Positions 10,441 through 19,795 of a DNA stretch of 64,000 bases are shown in pieces. The notes under the pieces are model-generated. The model did not search any database. It had not been told where the DNA came from and worked only from the letters and a program-made list of their open reading frames with translations. The DNA is from Natronorubrum bangense (GTDB lineage Archaea > Halobacteriota > Halobacteria > Halobacteriales > Natrialbaceae), in contig NZ_CP031309.1 of the NCBI RefSeq assembly GCF_004799645.1, positions 1-64,000 on the forward strand, read 5' to 3'. The position numbers and the translations under genes were made by a program. Each line of letters opens with the position of its first letter. The first letter of the stretch is position 1.

Positions 10441-10504
10441 CGCGGGGCAGTTGACAGCGAAAAACAGACCCGGCTGCTGACGCGATCTGGCTCACCGAGG
10501 ATGC

Positions 10505-11149
10505 TCAACCGCTCATCTCCTCGAGGCGGGGCTCCCTGTAGAACTCCGCGACCTCACGGTCGACGTCCTCGAGGGTGATTACGTGATCGTCCTCGTTGAG
10601 GTCGTCGTAGTCCTCGACGTAGGAAACGGCGTCCTCACGATCGCTGAAGGCGAGGGGGCTCCCCATCGGCATCGGGAAGTCCTGACGGTCCCTGTCCTGT
10701 TCGTAGACGAAGTACGCCTCGGTGGCGTCGATGAGTTCGCCACTCAGGAAACACGTCGCCCAGACGCCGGCGATTTCCTCGTCGGGGTCACCACTGGTGA
10801 ATTTCTCGGGGGCGAAGTAGTAGGCCGTCAGGCAGCCTTTCGAACACATGTACTCCCGGTGGCCGTCCTCGTGGACGACCTGTGCGTTCCAGTCGGGGTA
10901 CTCCGCGGCGACCATACTGCAGACCGCACACTCCCCTTCGTCCTCGTCTTCGGGAAAGTCGACGGGTTCGGAGAGGGTCGACTCGTCGCCGTTGGCCTCG
11001 TCACCGTTCCTGTTGTCGTCACCATCGTCGATCCCTTCGGTGTCGTCGTCATCGTCGTCGCCGAGGCAGCCAGCGAGCCCGGCCGCTGCACCGATACCAA
11101 TCGTTCCGAGTACCCAGCGTCTGTCGACTGCGCGTTCCCCAGATGTCAT
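10505..11149 (-). CDS. NosL-like lipoprotein, probable copper-binding
   Basis: A lipoprotein of 214 residues with a twin-Arg-like start (DRRWVLGTIG) and a lipobox LAGC, followed by an Asp-rich acidic linker typical of exported haloarchaeal proteins. The mature domain resembles NosL: CAVCSMVAAEYPDWNAQVVH, with a Cys-x2-Cys-x-Met motif used for Cu(I) binding in NosL, and a second element YMCSKGCLTAYYFAPEKF. NosL delivers copper during nitrous oxide reductase assembly, but no nos genes are visible here, so a general copper-handling role is equally possible. I chose the ATG at 11149 because it directly precedes the signal peptide; an in-frame start at 11194 would add a non-signal extension. The gene is monocistronic. 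Confidence 0.8.
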   Translation of the reverse strand: MTSGERAVDRRWVLGTIGIGAAAGLAGCLGDDDDDDTEGIDDGDDNRNGDEANGDESTLSEPVDFPEDEDEGECAVCSMVAAEYPDWNAQVVHEDGHREYMCSKGCLTAYYFAPEKFTSGDPDEEIAGVWATCFLSGELIDATEAYFVYEQDRDRQDFPMPMGSPLAFSDREDAVSYVEDYDDLNEDDHVITLEDVDREVAEFYREPRLEEMSG

Positions 11150-11362
11150 ACACTGTCCAGTATCCACCGATGCGGTAAATCGAATATGGTCCACACGTCG
11201 AACGATTTCGAGGAATGAACCACAACTGTTTCACGCTACTTGTGGAAATATTATGGTTTGTCGCATCTCGAGTTGGTAATCCTCGTTCAAACGAGGGGGT
11301 GCCCGCCACTAGGACACGCCCACTGGAGGAAGTATTAGGTCGGCCCACGCACAGTCCTACCC

Positions 11363-12178
11363 ATGAACGATCGATCCGCAGGTTCGAGTCGGCCCGAACG
11401 GCTCGGCGTCGCGCTTGTGACCGGCGCGGCTTCCGGTATCGGTCGCGAGTTGAGCCGGCAGTTTGCCCGAAACGGCCACGATGTGATCGCCGTCGATCTC
11501 GACGAGGCGGGTCTGGCCGCTCTCGAGCGCGATCTCGCGTCCGAACCCGGGACCGTCGTGGCAACTGTCGCACTCGACCTGACTGATCCGGACGCGCCCG
11601 CTCGCATCGCTGATCGAGTGGCGGAGACGGGTCGTGTGGTCGACACGCTGGTCAACAATGCCGGCGTCCCCGTCTACGGACCCTTCGCCGAGACCGACTG
11701 GGCCGACGAGCGCGCGATGATCCGACTCAACGTCGAGGCGCTGACGTCGCTGACCGACCACTTCCTCGAGGGGATGTGCGAGCGCGGCCGTGGACGGATC
11801 CTCAACGTCGCGTCGATGGCAGGGGTCGTCCCGACGCCGACGGCAGCCGTCTACGGTGCGACGAAGGCGTACGTCCGCTCGTTCTCGCTGGCGCTGGCCG
11901 AGGAACTCTCTGAGGAAGGGATCACGGTGACAGCGCTCTGTCCCGGCGAGACGGATACGGCGTTCATGCAACGCGGCGGGATGGAACGCTCGGCGGTCGC
12001 CCGCGGCGACTTGCTCGAGGCCGAGCTCGTGGCCAAGGCTGGCTACGAGGGAGCGATGGCCGGGAAACAAATCGTTGTCCCCGGCCGACGGGATCGGCTT
12101 CGTTATTACCTCTCCCGGCTGCTCCCCCGTCGACTCGCCGCCAAGATCACCCGGCGGCTGTGGTCGGGTTCCCAGTGA
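11363..12178 (+). CDS. short-chain dehydrogenase/reductase (SDR)
   Basis: A classical SDR of 271 residues. Cofactor motif TGAASGIG lies at about residues 18-25; NNAG, a Ser in NVASMAG, and the catalytic YGATK (Y-x3-K) follow in order. Asp at the end of the second strand (IAVDLDEAG) suggests NAD(H) preference, by the usual rule for SDRs. The C-terminus carries a basic tail (RRDRLRYYLSRLLPRRLAAK) like that of SDRs of the DltE/YqjQ kind, which may associate with membranes. The substrate cannot be inferred. It is a single gene, divergent from the NosL-like gene with about 210 bases between them. Confidence 0.88.
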   Translation: MNDRSAGSSRPERLGVALVTGAASGIGRELSRQFARNGHDVIAVDLDEAGLAALERDLASEPGTVVATVALDLTDPDAPARIADRVAETGRVVDTLVNNAGVPVYGPFAETDWADERAMIRLNVEALTSLTDHFLEGMCERGRGRILNVASMAGVVPTPTAAVYGATKAYVRSFSLALAEELSEEGITVTALCPGETDTAFMQRGGMERSAVARGDLLEAELVAKAGYEGAMAGKQIVVPGRRDRLRYYLSRLLPRRLAAKITRRLWSGSQ

Positions 12179-12320
12179 TCACGTCACGAGCTGAGCATCG
12201 GCCGCCAGATCGATGCGCCCATCAGGTGGACGCAGTGAACACGGAGGTACTAGTTAGCTGAATCGAGGCGCTAAGCCCCCTTTCTGAGCGAGCGAAGCGA
12301 GCAGGGAGGGGATACAGCGC

Positions 12321-13118
12321 CTACTCGTGAGTGAGTTGAGTTTCACTTCGGTAGACCATTTGCATCGGCAGCCCTTCGGCGTCAGTACGTGGCGGGTCCG
12401 ATGGGAGTCGGCGGAACTCCGCTACTGGAGCACAGGCTGTGAGTGCGAGCACAAATGCATCTAACACGTCATCGAGGCCGATTCTGTGCCCCTCTCTTCC
12501 AAGCTCTCGAGCAACCCTCTGCCAGTCTTCACATGTGTACTCATCGACGCCTCTAAGCACAGCAAGTCGTTCCTCGACACCAGCTGCGGTATGTTTGCTG
12601 TGCTCGAGTGGTGAGCCACTCAGTGCACGAAAGCACACTTCCGGATGTCCTTCGACCAGAACCTCTGGGTTGCCATCGCACAGGAGGAGGTCATCCACCT
12701 CGACGATTCCCGCTGAGATACTGGCTGCCTGTTGTGTCAGCCGTTTTCCGGTCAGTTCTTCGTTCCTATCGCTGATTTCGCTATGATCTGCACCAGCTGC
12801 GGCTAACTTTGCGGCTTCTCGTGCCGGCGCAGTGAACACCGACCTGTATCGTGATCCGATAACGGTCCTGGCGAGGTCGTCACACCGCCGAGAGAGTTCT
12901 CCGTCTTCCTCGACGCACGAACACGCATCTGATTCGAGCGATTCACAGAGCCCGATCGGGACGTCGACGACAATGCGACGCGCGGATGTGCCATAGTGAT
13001 CCCACACCTCAGCAATTTCATCGAATACCGCAACTGATGGGGGGTCTGACTCTTCCGTATACGCTATCGAAACCCACTCACCAGATGACCAGTCAACCCC
13101 AACGTATTGTGAACACAT
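12321..13118 (-). CDS. DUF429 family protein
   Basis: A 265-residue DUF429 protein, a family with a predicted RNase H-like fold and no established function. Recognisable elements are the N-terminal YVGVDWSSGEW (first Asp of an RNase H-like core), RRIVVDVPIGLCES with the second Asp, RYRSVFTAPAREA, and a C-terminal DDVLDAFVLALTA segment containing conserved acidic residues. These acidic positions resemble a metal-dependent catalytic centre, but activity is unproven. It stands alone at the left border of the replicon-like accessory region, with about 1.3 kb of gene-poor sequence beyond its promoter. Confidence 0.8.
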   Translation of the reverse strand: MCSQYVGVDWSSGEWVSIAYTEESDPPSVAVFDEIAEVWDHYGTSARRIVVDVPIGLCESLESDACSCVEEDGELSRRCDDLARTVIGSRYRSVFTAPAREAAKLAAAGADHSEISDRNEELTGKRLTQQAASISAGIVEVDDLLLCDGNPEVLVEGHPEVCFRALSGSPLEHSKHTAAGVEERLAVLRGVDEYTCEDWQRVARELGREGHRIGLDDVLDAFVLALTACAPVAEFRRLPSDPPRTDAEGLPMQMVYRSETQLTHE

Positions 13119-14451
13119 CCGTACCTTGACTCTATGGCTAACTGACTTCTATCTATGGCCGGGCAACAGATTATTCGACGGTGTTCGTCCGTGTGCTACA
13201 GATTCTCATCGAGAACCTCGACGGTGAACTGAATCTGGATGGTCCGAACACGCTCGCGGAACGACTCACTGATAGTCGAAGGAGGGTTGCAGATGGCAGC
13301 AGAACCGCAAGCAGATGTTTTTATCAGTTCCCCCAACTAGTACATTACCAGGTTTCTTTATTCAGATTGAGGAACCACTGCTCGTGAACGCACATCTCCG
13401 TCGGTGAAATTGTCTGATCAGTAAGATATTCAATAGTCAGCACCTCTCGCTACCGCTCGTTCTATTGCAATGCACTGACTGGCACTGTTTTTCAGTCCAA
13501 CAAACCGTCCTCAAAGAGACCGTAGTAACAGTTCGAAGATCCTCGAGGTTCACACAGCGGCGCGGCCACTCTTCAATCCACCGGCCATCATTAGTCCAAC
13601 AGGAGTCTCTAGTTCTTTCTCACTGAACCGTTTTTTCCGACGGATTGAGTATCTTGCTGGTCTTGGATTGTGACTTCCTGGTGAGAACAGACAACAAACA
13701 TCGCCGCAAATCGCATCACAATTCTATGGGTGACTTCTGATATTTTGAGTTCGGATTCTCATCGTTTGATAGCCCATCGGTTAGAGAGAGACAGCGGCGT
13801 TTGCACCGTTGTACCCTAGCCTTTCTTTGGATGATTCTGGAGGTACAGGACAGCCTAAACGGCTTCAAATAAGCTAATAGCCCCGTCGGGCACTTCTTAG
13901 GACGTAATAAGGAGGTCGACGTGATTCAGAATACAGTCTAAGCCAGGAATTGTACCCGACGGAGTAGTAAAACCCTTGAAATCGAAAGAGTAGAGATCAG
14001 AACGAGACTGAAATTTGTCACTACAAAATAATCGCAAATGACGGCACCTATGCCGTTACTGCTGGAGCTCCGCTTCTTCTGTCGAAACTGAGCAATACAG
14101 CGGCTGAAAAGTGCACGACGGACCTCTGAGCACATTGACCCATCTCCCTCACCGAATATGTAGAAAATATTATAATAATTCTATGTATGTCTGTATTCTA
14201 GTTATATCAAAGATTTGGTTAGAGCCAGTACAATTGAACTGAGTCAAACCCTTACTATTACGTTTTCAGAGATTATAACAGTATTGTGAGCTATAATATT
14301 TGTAATTTAGAAAACTGCAAATAAGTACACGTAGTTATCGAACTGCCCGATTGAGTTTAATGTATGATTCTAAGTAAAGTGATTGTACTACTAGCTACTG
14401 TTACACAACCTCATGGAGAATCGTTTCTAACTCGTTCTCCAACTCAGAAGC
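13119..14451. other. gene-poor, AT-rich stretch
   Basis: No gene I can support. A 68-codon frame at 13181-13387 reads ILIENLDGELNLDGPNTLAE and then loses coding character, which suggests the tail of an old gene. The rest is conspicuously more AT-rich than its surroundings, especially 14150-14400, and carries no recognised motifs. It borders the first Orc1 origin-like region. Confidence 0.5.
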
Positions 14452-14766
14452 CTAAAGAATGGCAATCTCGCGATCAGATTGTTTTTCGAGTGAGGCAGTC
14501 TCCTCAGCGAGATCTTGAACCACCAGAAGACTGTTCCACTCAGAGCCGAAGTAATCCCCGTCCTCGTTGGAACCATTCTTCACCTCGACGATCAGGTACT
14601 CGCACTCACGCTTGTCCTCCGAGATGATCTCGAGGACGATGACGTCGGAACGACCGTACCTGGTCGGTCCGAAAGGGATTATCTTTGTCTTCGCTCGGGA
14701 CGGCGACGAAAGAGGGTTTCCGATCTCGAAGTGGAAGTAACGTGAACACCCGAGTCGAGACGACAC
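14452..14766 (-). CDS. possible truncated PD-(D/E)XK-like nuclease fragment
   Basis: A 104-codon frame without a recognised family. The middle reads RSDVIVLEIISEDKRECEY followed by LIVEVKNG: an Asp about twenty residues before an E-x-K on a hydrophobic strand, the spacing seen in PD-(D/E)XK nucleases, then SEWNSLLVVQDLAEETASL, which looks helical. The protein starts and ends abruptly and is much shorter than nucleases of this fold. It may be a fragment or a chance frame in a decayed region. It ends next to AT-rich sequence and starts beside the left inverted box of the first origin-like region. Confidence 0.25.
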   Translation of the reverse strand: MSSRLGCSRYFHFEIGNPLSSPSRAKTKIIPFGPTRYGRSDVIVLEIISEDKRECEYLIVEVKNGSNEDGDYFGSEWNSLLVVQDLAEETASLEKQSDREIAIL

Positions 14767-14780
14767 GACGCTGGATTTCG

Positions 14781-15092
14781 CCCCCTCCCCCCACTTTTCA
14801 CGAGAGTTAGAAACAGAAGGTTAGAACAGAAACAATGTCTGAGAGTTCTTTTAGAGACTTTCGTCTGGTGAAAAAAGAATTATATCGTTACTACGTGTCT
14901 GGTTGTCTTCATAGTGTCTTATAATTTTCCCAGATTAAATATCTCTGATCCCAAAGTTTCCCCTCCACTCGGTGCTAAACACTCGTGAAATGTGGGGGGT
15001 GGGGGTGGAGTAAGATGGTATCCCGTTCATCGAATGAGACTCGTGAAACTCGTGAAACTCGTGAACAAGTGGTTTTATTATAGAGAGGTTGA
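14781..15092. other. candidate replication origin A, with boxes for the adjacent Orc1
   Basis: An AT-rich segment directly upstream of the first orc1 gene, bracketed by an inverted pair of G/C-string boxes. At 14781-14804 the minus-strand reading is CTCGTGAAAAGTGGGGGG; at 14981-15008 the plus strand reads CTCGTGAAATGTGGGGGG. Between lie poly-T/poly-A rich sequences suitable for unwinding. At 15039-15065 the half-motif ACTCGTGAA occurs three times in tandem, and the last leads into ACAAGTGGTTTTAT just before the gene. Inverted G-string boxes flanking an AT-rich stretch next to orc1/cdc6 are the established form of haloarchaeal origins. Origin function is inference. Confidence 0.7.
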
Positions 15093-15104
15093 ATGTTATT
15101 CGCA

Positions 15105-16307
15105 ATGGGACTTGAGCCGTTTACTCGTGACTCGACCATTTTTCAAGACGAGAACGTCCTCCGCGATAGTCACACCCCACAGACGTTAATCGAACGAGAT
15201 GAGGAGTTGATGGCTTATCAATCCGCTCTCCGGCCAGTCGTGAATGGTGCCCAACCGAAGAACCTCTTTCTCTACGGACAGACCGGCGTTGGGAAGACGC
15301 TCGCAACAAAATTGGTTCTCGAGCGCCTTTCCACTGATCTCGAGTCGATGAAAGATGTCGATCTACACACTGTCTTTCTCAACTGCAAATCGCTGTCTTC
15401 AAGCTATCAAGTCGCCGCAAATCTCATAAACGAGTTTCGGCAACCCGATGACAAGATAAAGACTACTGGCTACCCCACGGGGATGATCAATCAGATGCTC
15501 TGGGACCATCTAAACGATCTCGAGGCTACTCACTGCCTGATTGTGTTAGACGAAGTGGACTCGATTGGAAACGACGACGATATTCTCTACCAGGTTCCGC
15601 GGGCAAACGACAATAATCTCGTTGAGAGTACCCAGATCGGCGTTATCGGAATCTCTAACGATTTCACATTTCGAGATAATCTCTCGGCTCGAGTGAAAGA
15701 CTCGCTTTGTGATGAAGAGATTTTGTTTTCACCGTACGACGCGAATCAGCTTCGGCGCATTCTTGAGCAGCGATCTGGCAAAGCGTTCCATGAGGACGTC
15801 CTCGACGAGAACGTAATCCCGTTAGCTGCGGCATTCGCCGGGCAGAGTAGTGGATCGGCACGGCAGGCGCTTCGCCGACTGTATAAAGCGGGAGATCTCG
15901 CTCGAGATGAAGACGCAGAAATGGTGACTGAGCGTCATGTGCGAGAGGCCGATCGAGCAGTAGAACGCGACAAGGTATGGGAGGAGTTGTTGCGAGTACC
16001 AACACATTCGAAGCTTACATTATACGCATTGTTGGTGCTCGAAGCCGAAGACGAACTCCCAGCGAAGCGATCAGCGATTTACAAGCGGTATCGGATCGCA
16101 GCGAACCAGATCGATATCGATCCCCGTACCGATCGGACGGTTCACGATCGTCTCTCCCAGTTGACGTTGAAAGGCTTCCTTGATGTCGAAGAAAAGAACA
16201 AGGGTCCGAAAGGCGGCTCATACTACCAGTATCAATTTTCGATTCGGTCAGAACTGGTTACTGAAGCGCTCTCTGAAGACTCTCGAGCCAGAGATCTTTT
16301 TGAGTGA
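15105..16307 (+). CDS. Orc1/Cdc6 replication initiator A
   Basis: AAA+ initiator that binds origin boxes and loads MCM. With the start at 15105 it has 400 residues, normal for haloarchaeal Orc1/Cdc6. Visible features: N-terminal IERDEELMAYQSALRPVVNG, Walker A GQTGVGKT, Walker B LIVLDEVDSI, sensor region VIGISNDFTFRDNLSARVKDSL, and a C-terminal winged helix (KLTLYALLVLEAEDELP through GGSYYQYQF). The VGISND-type sensor 1 and the following arginine region are intact. An ATG at 15093 adds only four residues. It is 46 percent-like in layout to the second copy at 18501 but clearly distinct in sequence by eye. It lies beside its own set of CTCGTGAAA boxes, implying a dedicated origin. Confidence 0.92.
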   Translation: MGLEPFTRDSTIFQDENVLRDSHTPQTLIERDEELMAYQSALRPVVNGAQPKNLFLYGQTGVGKTLATKLVLERLSTDLESMKDVDLHTVFLNCKSLSSSYQVAANLINEFRQPDDKIKTTGYPTGMINQMLWDHLNDLEATHCLIVLDEVDSIGNDDDILYQVPRANDNNLVESTQIGVIGISNDFTFRDNLSARVKDSLCDEEILFSPYDANQLRRILEQRSGKAFHEDVLDENVIPLAAAFAGQSSGSARQALRRLYKAGDLARDEDAEMVTERHVREADRAVERDKVWEELLRVPTHSKLTLYALLVLEAEDELPAKRSAIYKRYRIAANQIDIDPRTDRTVHDRLSQLTLKGFLDVEEKNKGPKGGSYYQYQFSIRSELVTEALSEDSRARDLFE

Positions 16308-16618
16308 CATCCTCGCCCGTTGAGCAAACCGGAGGTTTGTGATGCCCATCAGAACGCTTGCGTTCTGAGGACGGCGTGAACGCCGGGGCTTCCACCACGG
16401 GTGGAATACCAGCAATGTGCTGGATTGAGAACGCTGTGGGATCTGTTCCTGCAAGTTTTGAGACAGAAACAGGAAGCTCTGTCCTCAACAAGCGAGGACC
16501 GAGTAGGCCCGAACGCGGTAGGGCGGAGTGGTTCACCGTACTACCCACAGGCGTCAGCAGTGGGTGCAAGCCATGCTACTCGAGTGTGGACACACCCGAG
16601 TTCACACAGGAGAAGCGG
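16308..16618 (+). mobile_element. IS605-type end with omega-RNA-like hairpins (relic)
   Basis: GTGACATCCTCGCCCG starts at about 16305. It is followed by a hairpin GCAAACC GGA GGTTTGT, then GCCCATCAGAA, a second hairpin CAGAACG CTT GCGTTCTG and GAGGACGGCGTGAACG, ending in CCGGGGCTTCC. This order is typical of the right end and guide (omega/sotRNA) region of haloarchaeal TnpB elements. A similar module lies at about 26660-26735. Downstream to 16618 is a stretch resembling a TnpB C-terminus (ETGSSVLNKRG), without a full gene. It separates orc1 A from the convergent recombinase. Confidence 0.55.
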
Positions 16619-17779
16619 TCACTCGTTTTCAAACACGGCAGTGTTGTCCTCAGCTAATTCGCTTGTTTCGATATGCGAGTACATTTCACTCGTCGTCTGG
16701 GGATCAGCGTGTCGAAGCGTCCGCTGGGCCTGCTCGTGGCTCACCTCTCGATACAGGAGTTCGCCGACGCCACGCCGCCCACCGTGGAGCGTGAGATACT
16801 CGCCGTCCTCGAGCGCTAACCCGGGGACAGCCGCCTGCCTGCTCAGTCGCTTCAGCACGGATCGACCACCCTCAGTCGTGATCGCAGGCGGCGTAACGCC
16901 ATACTCGAGCGCGATCTCCCAGTGATGGTGCTGTGCAACCAGCTGATCGCGTTCGTCGGCGCCAAGCGCCGTCCGAATCCGTCTCGAAAGCGTCGGGACA
17001 TGCATCGAAGGAAAGACTGGCCACGCATCGCTTGGCGGATCGTACGCACCACGCCAGCGCTCGAGCGGCGCTACGACCTGGCCCGGAAGCTGGGCCGGCT
17101 CACGGTTCTGGTTTTTACCGAGGATCCAGCAGACACCCTCCTCGAGGTCGACGTCGCTCCACTGCAGTCCAGTTCGGCGCGAGTCGGCCGGATCCTTCAG
17201 GACCTCACCTCCACGGACGCCCGAAAAGGCGATCATCGCAACGAGTGCACGATCCCGAAGGCGCTTGTGCAAGATCGGTTTCGGGGCGACTGGGTCCTGG
17301 TAGGCGCTGGCAGCACGCTGTTGGACGTATTCTAAGATGGCCTGTCGCTGCTCGGGCTGCCAGAACTGTCGATCGTACTCGCCACTCGAGGGACGGTCGG
17401 GCATGCTATCTCGAGCCTGTGCTTTCTCGGCTGGGTTGTCAGCGATGTAGCCCCATTTGACTGCCCACGACAGGAACGCCGAGACGTAATCGTAGTACGT
17501 CCAGGCCGTCGTCTCAGTGATCCCACCGTCGACATCGTTGGATTTGCCGGCCTCGATACGCCGTGCGAGGTAACTCGCATAGCCAGCCATCGTTCGATCG
17601 GTGACAGCGCCAATCGTCTCGACGTCACGGCGTTCACAGAATCCGATCCAGTCAGTGACGACCCGCTCGAAGTTCTGGCGATAGTTCGGCGACAGTGTCC
17701 CTTTGTTCTCGAGACACGCCACGAGAACGTCCTCGAGCGGATCCCCCTGAGAAAGTGGTCCAGAGCTGCTTGGTGCCAT
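16619..17779 (-). CDS. tyrosine recombinase / integrase (XerC/D-like)
   Basis: A 386-residue phage-type integrase. An N-terminal SAM-like core-binding domain (about residues 10-125, NYRQNFERVVTDWIGF) precedes the catalytic domain. Catalytic residues are visible in order: Arg189 in SGVRGGEV, HxxR at His332-Arg335 (LHGGRRGVG), His357 (LRHADPQTT) and the nucleophile Tyr367 (SEMYSHIE). All are intact, so the enzyme could be active. Roles in this family include integration of plasmids or viruses and dimer resolution. It lies between two orc1 genes and next to origin-like boxes, which suits a replicon-borne recombinase. No tRNA gene or obvious att duplication was found near it. Confidence 0.92.
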   Translation of the reverse strand: MAPSSSGPLSQGDPLEDVLVACLENKGTLSPNYRQNFERVVTDWIGFCERRDVETIGAVTDRTMAGYASYLARRIEAGKSNDVDGGITETTAWTYYDYVSAFLSWAVKWGYIADNPAEKAQARDSMPDRPSSGEYDRQFWQPEQRQAILEYVQQRAASAYQDPVAPKPILHKRLRDRALVAMIAFSGVRGGEVLKDPADSRRTGLQWSDVDLEEGVCWILGKNQNREPAQLPGQVVAPLERWRGAYDPPSDAWPVFPSMHVPTLSRRIRTALGADERDQLVAQHHHWEIALEYGVTPPAITTEGGRSVLKRLSRQAAVPGLALEDGEYLTLHGGRRGVGELLYREVSHEQAQRTLRHADPQTTSEMYSHIETSELAEDNTAVFENE

Positions 17780-17912
17780 CAGCTACGGTGACTCAACGGA
17801 ATTGTAGACAATAAGCGTGCATGTACCCATGCGTAGCGATCAGCGTCCAACGGACGAGTCGTCTCGGAACCGAGTCTCGAGTCGCCCGCTCAATGGGAGC
17901 ATGAAATAAAAG

Positions 17913-18463
17913 AACACACCATCACGTCCGCTGTTCTTGACACGATTTGGGCTCTGTCACGAAGAACAGCGGACATAGTGGTGTGTTGAGAGAGATGAGA
18001 GAACGGTAATTCGATCTGGAATTGGACCACTCATCTATAGAGAGAACAAGCGTATATGGCCTCGAGATGTGCTTTGGTCGGGAAAGAGCTTGAGGGGGAA
18101 CCGAGACAAAAGAACGAGAGAAGTCACCGGGAGTTCGAGAAGGTATAAAAAGATGCGGACGACAACACCCTCCCCCCACTTTGTCCGCTGTTCTTGCGAA
18201 CAAAGGGGGGACCCCCGAGAAACGATCTGCTTTCTAGCTAGGATTGGTTTGATCTAGTACACTAGTCTGTAGCAACTCAGCTGTAAAACTGCATTACGGA
18301 CTAACTCTCTTTGTGGTGTCTTAAAACCTTCCCTATTCAAAGACCTCCGCACACCCCCACCCCCACCTTCGCAGCTAGTTACTGCGGACAAAGTGGGGGG
18401 AGGGTGTTTCGAGAATTGTTATAAAAGAATAGAACAGCGGACACTCCGGACAGGGTGGTTTTA
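17913..18463. other. candidate replication origin B, with multiple boxes for the second Orc1
   Basis: Five box copies upstream of the second orc1 gene share the core GCGGACA. Pair 1: 17913-17938 (minus) and 17962-17987 (plus, AACAGCGGACATAGTGGTGT). Pair 2: 18164-18195 (minus) and 18384-18409 (plus, GCGGACAAAGTGGGGGG). A further copy at 18432-18463 reads CGGACAGGGTGGTTTTAT just before the gene. Between the members of pair 2 the sequence is AT-rich with G-strings at 18206-18217. The paired inverted layout, G/T-rich tails and adjacency to orc1 match known haloarchaeal origins. Function is inferred. Confidence 0.72.
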
Positions 18464-18500
18464 TAAACACTCCCGAAAAACACTCACAGAGTGACCACGA

Positions 18501-19760
18501 ATGGGGTTGTTCGAACGAGATACTGAAATCTACAAAAACCGCGATGCGTTGCGGGAAGACTATCAACCGGAGCGGCTCGTCGGTCGTGACGAAGAAATTC
18601 AGATGTATCAGACCGCACTCCAACCGGTGATCAACGGTGAACAACCGAACAATGTCTTTCTCTACGGCAAAACTGGCGTCGGAAAGACTGCGGCGACCCG
18701 GTATCTCCTCTCTCATCTCGAGGAAGATGCGAGCCAGTACGACGATATCGATCTGCATCTCACGTTTCTCAACTGTGATGGGCTCACATCGTCATATCAG
18801 ATCGCAACACGCCTCGTCAACGAACTCCGTGACGAAACGAATCAGATCAGCACGACTGGCTACCCACGCGCAACCGTCTACGAAATGTTGTGGGACGATC
18901 TCGACGAAATCGCCGGCACCAATCTCATCGTTCTCGACGAAGTTGACCACGTCGAGGATGACTCGATTCTCTATCAGCTCCCTCGTGCACGCGCGAACAA
19001 CAATCTCTCTGCGGCGAAGATCGGGATCATTGGGATCTCGAACGATTTCTCCTTCCGCGATGATCTCTCACCTAAAGTGAAGAGTTCGCTCTGTGAGCAG
19101 GAGATCCATTTCCCTGCCTACGACGCCGGCGATCTCCAGAAAATTCTCGAGCAACGTGCTGCTGTTGCGTTCCACGACGACGTCCTCGACGACGCAGTGA
19201 TTCCACTCTGTGCTGCCTACGGAGCGAAAGACGCTGGCGACGCCCGACAGTCGATCGATCTCCTGATGAAAGCTGGCGATCTCGCTCGAGAAGAAGAAGA
19301 GACGACCACCGTCACAGAAGACCACGTTGAGGCAGGTCGTCACGACTTGGAACGGGGCCGTATCGAAGAGGGGATTAGCGGACTGACTCAGCATGGCCAC
19401 CTCGTTTTGTACTCGTTGCTTACACTCCATCTTCAGAACGAAACTCCGATTCGGTCTCGAGATGTTCGACCGCGGTACACGAGCTTTGCTCAGCGAGCTG
19501 GTCGTGATCCGCTTGTCCCACGGCGGATGCGCGATCATCTCTCTGAACTCGCCATGCTCGGTCTCGTCTCGGTCACCGAGCGAAACGAGGGTCGCCGGGG
19601 TGGCACCTATCGCGAGTACACACTCGATATGGATCTCGAACTCGTGCTCTCTGCGTTAGATGACGTTCTTGACGACGTCGGTGTTCACGATTCTCTCCAG
19701 AATCATTTCGACGAACTCGATTCGATTAACGGGAACACGTCGCTAACCGAATTTCACTAA
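18501..19760 (+). CDS. Orc1/Cdc6 replication initiator B
   Basis: Second AAA+ initiator, 419 residues. Visible motifs: N-terminal LVGRDEEIQMYQTALQPVING, Walker A GKTGVGKT, Walker B LIVLDEVDHV, sensor IGISNDFSFRDDLSPKVKSSL, and a C-terminal winged-helix domain (LVLYSLLTLHLQNE, RRGGTYREYTL). It shares domain order and many identical blocks with initiator A, so the two are paralogues, yet its neighbouring boxes carry GCGGACA in place of CTCGTGAA. That suggests each protein recognises its own set. Boxes with its motif occur both before the gene and beyond its stop (19796-19855 and 22854-22945). The acidic C-terminal tail (DVLDDVGVHDSLQNHFDELD) is an extension not seen in initiator A. Confidence 0.92.
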   Translation: MGLFERDTEIYKNRDALREDYQPERLVGRDEEIQMYQTALQPVINGEQPNNVFLYGKTGVGKTAATRYLLSHLEEDASQYDDIDLHLTFLNCDGLTSSYQIATRLVNELRDETNQISTTGYPRATVYEMLWDDLDEIAGTNLIVLDEVDHVEDDSILYQLPRARANNNLSAAKIGIIGISNDFSFRDDLSPKVKSSLCEQEIHFPAYDAGDLQKILEQRAAVAFHDDVLDDAVIPLCAAYGAKDAGDARQSIDLLMKAGDLAREEEETTTVTEDHVEAGRHDLERGRIEEGISGLTQHGHLVLYSLLTLHLQNETPIRSRDVRPRYTSFAQRAGRDPLVPRRMRDHLSELAMLGLVSVTERNEGRRGGTYREYTLDMDLELVLSALDDVLDDVGVHDSLQNHFDELDSINGNTSLTEFH

Positions 19761-19795
19761 CTCCCTTGGCTCGCTGCAAACGTGTCTTTCGATTT

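Noticed and set aside
10505..11149. A nos (nitrous oxide reductase) cluster
   Set aside because: Only the NosL-like lipoprotein is present; no nosZ, nosD, nosF or nosY in the surroundings.
13181..13387. 68-codon frame with ENLDGELNLDGPNTLAE
   Set aside because: Only the first half has coding character; no start context and no recognised family. Kept only as a note on a decayed tail.
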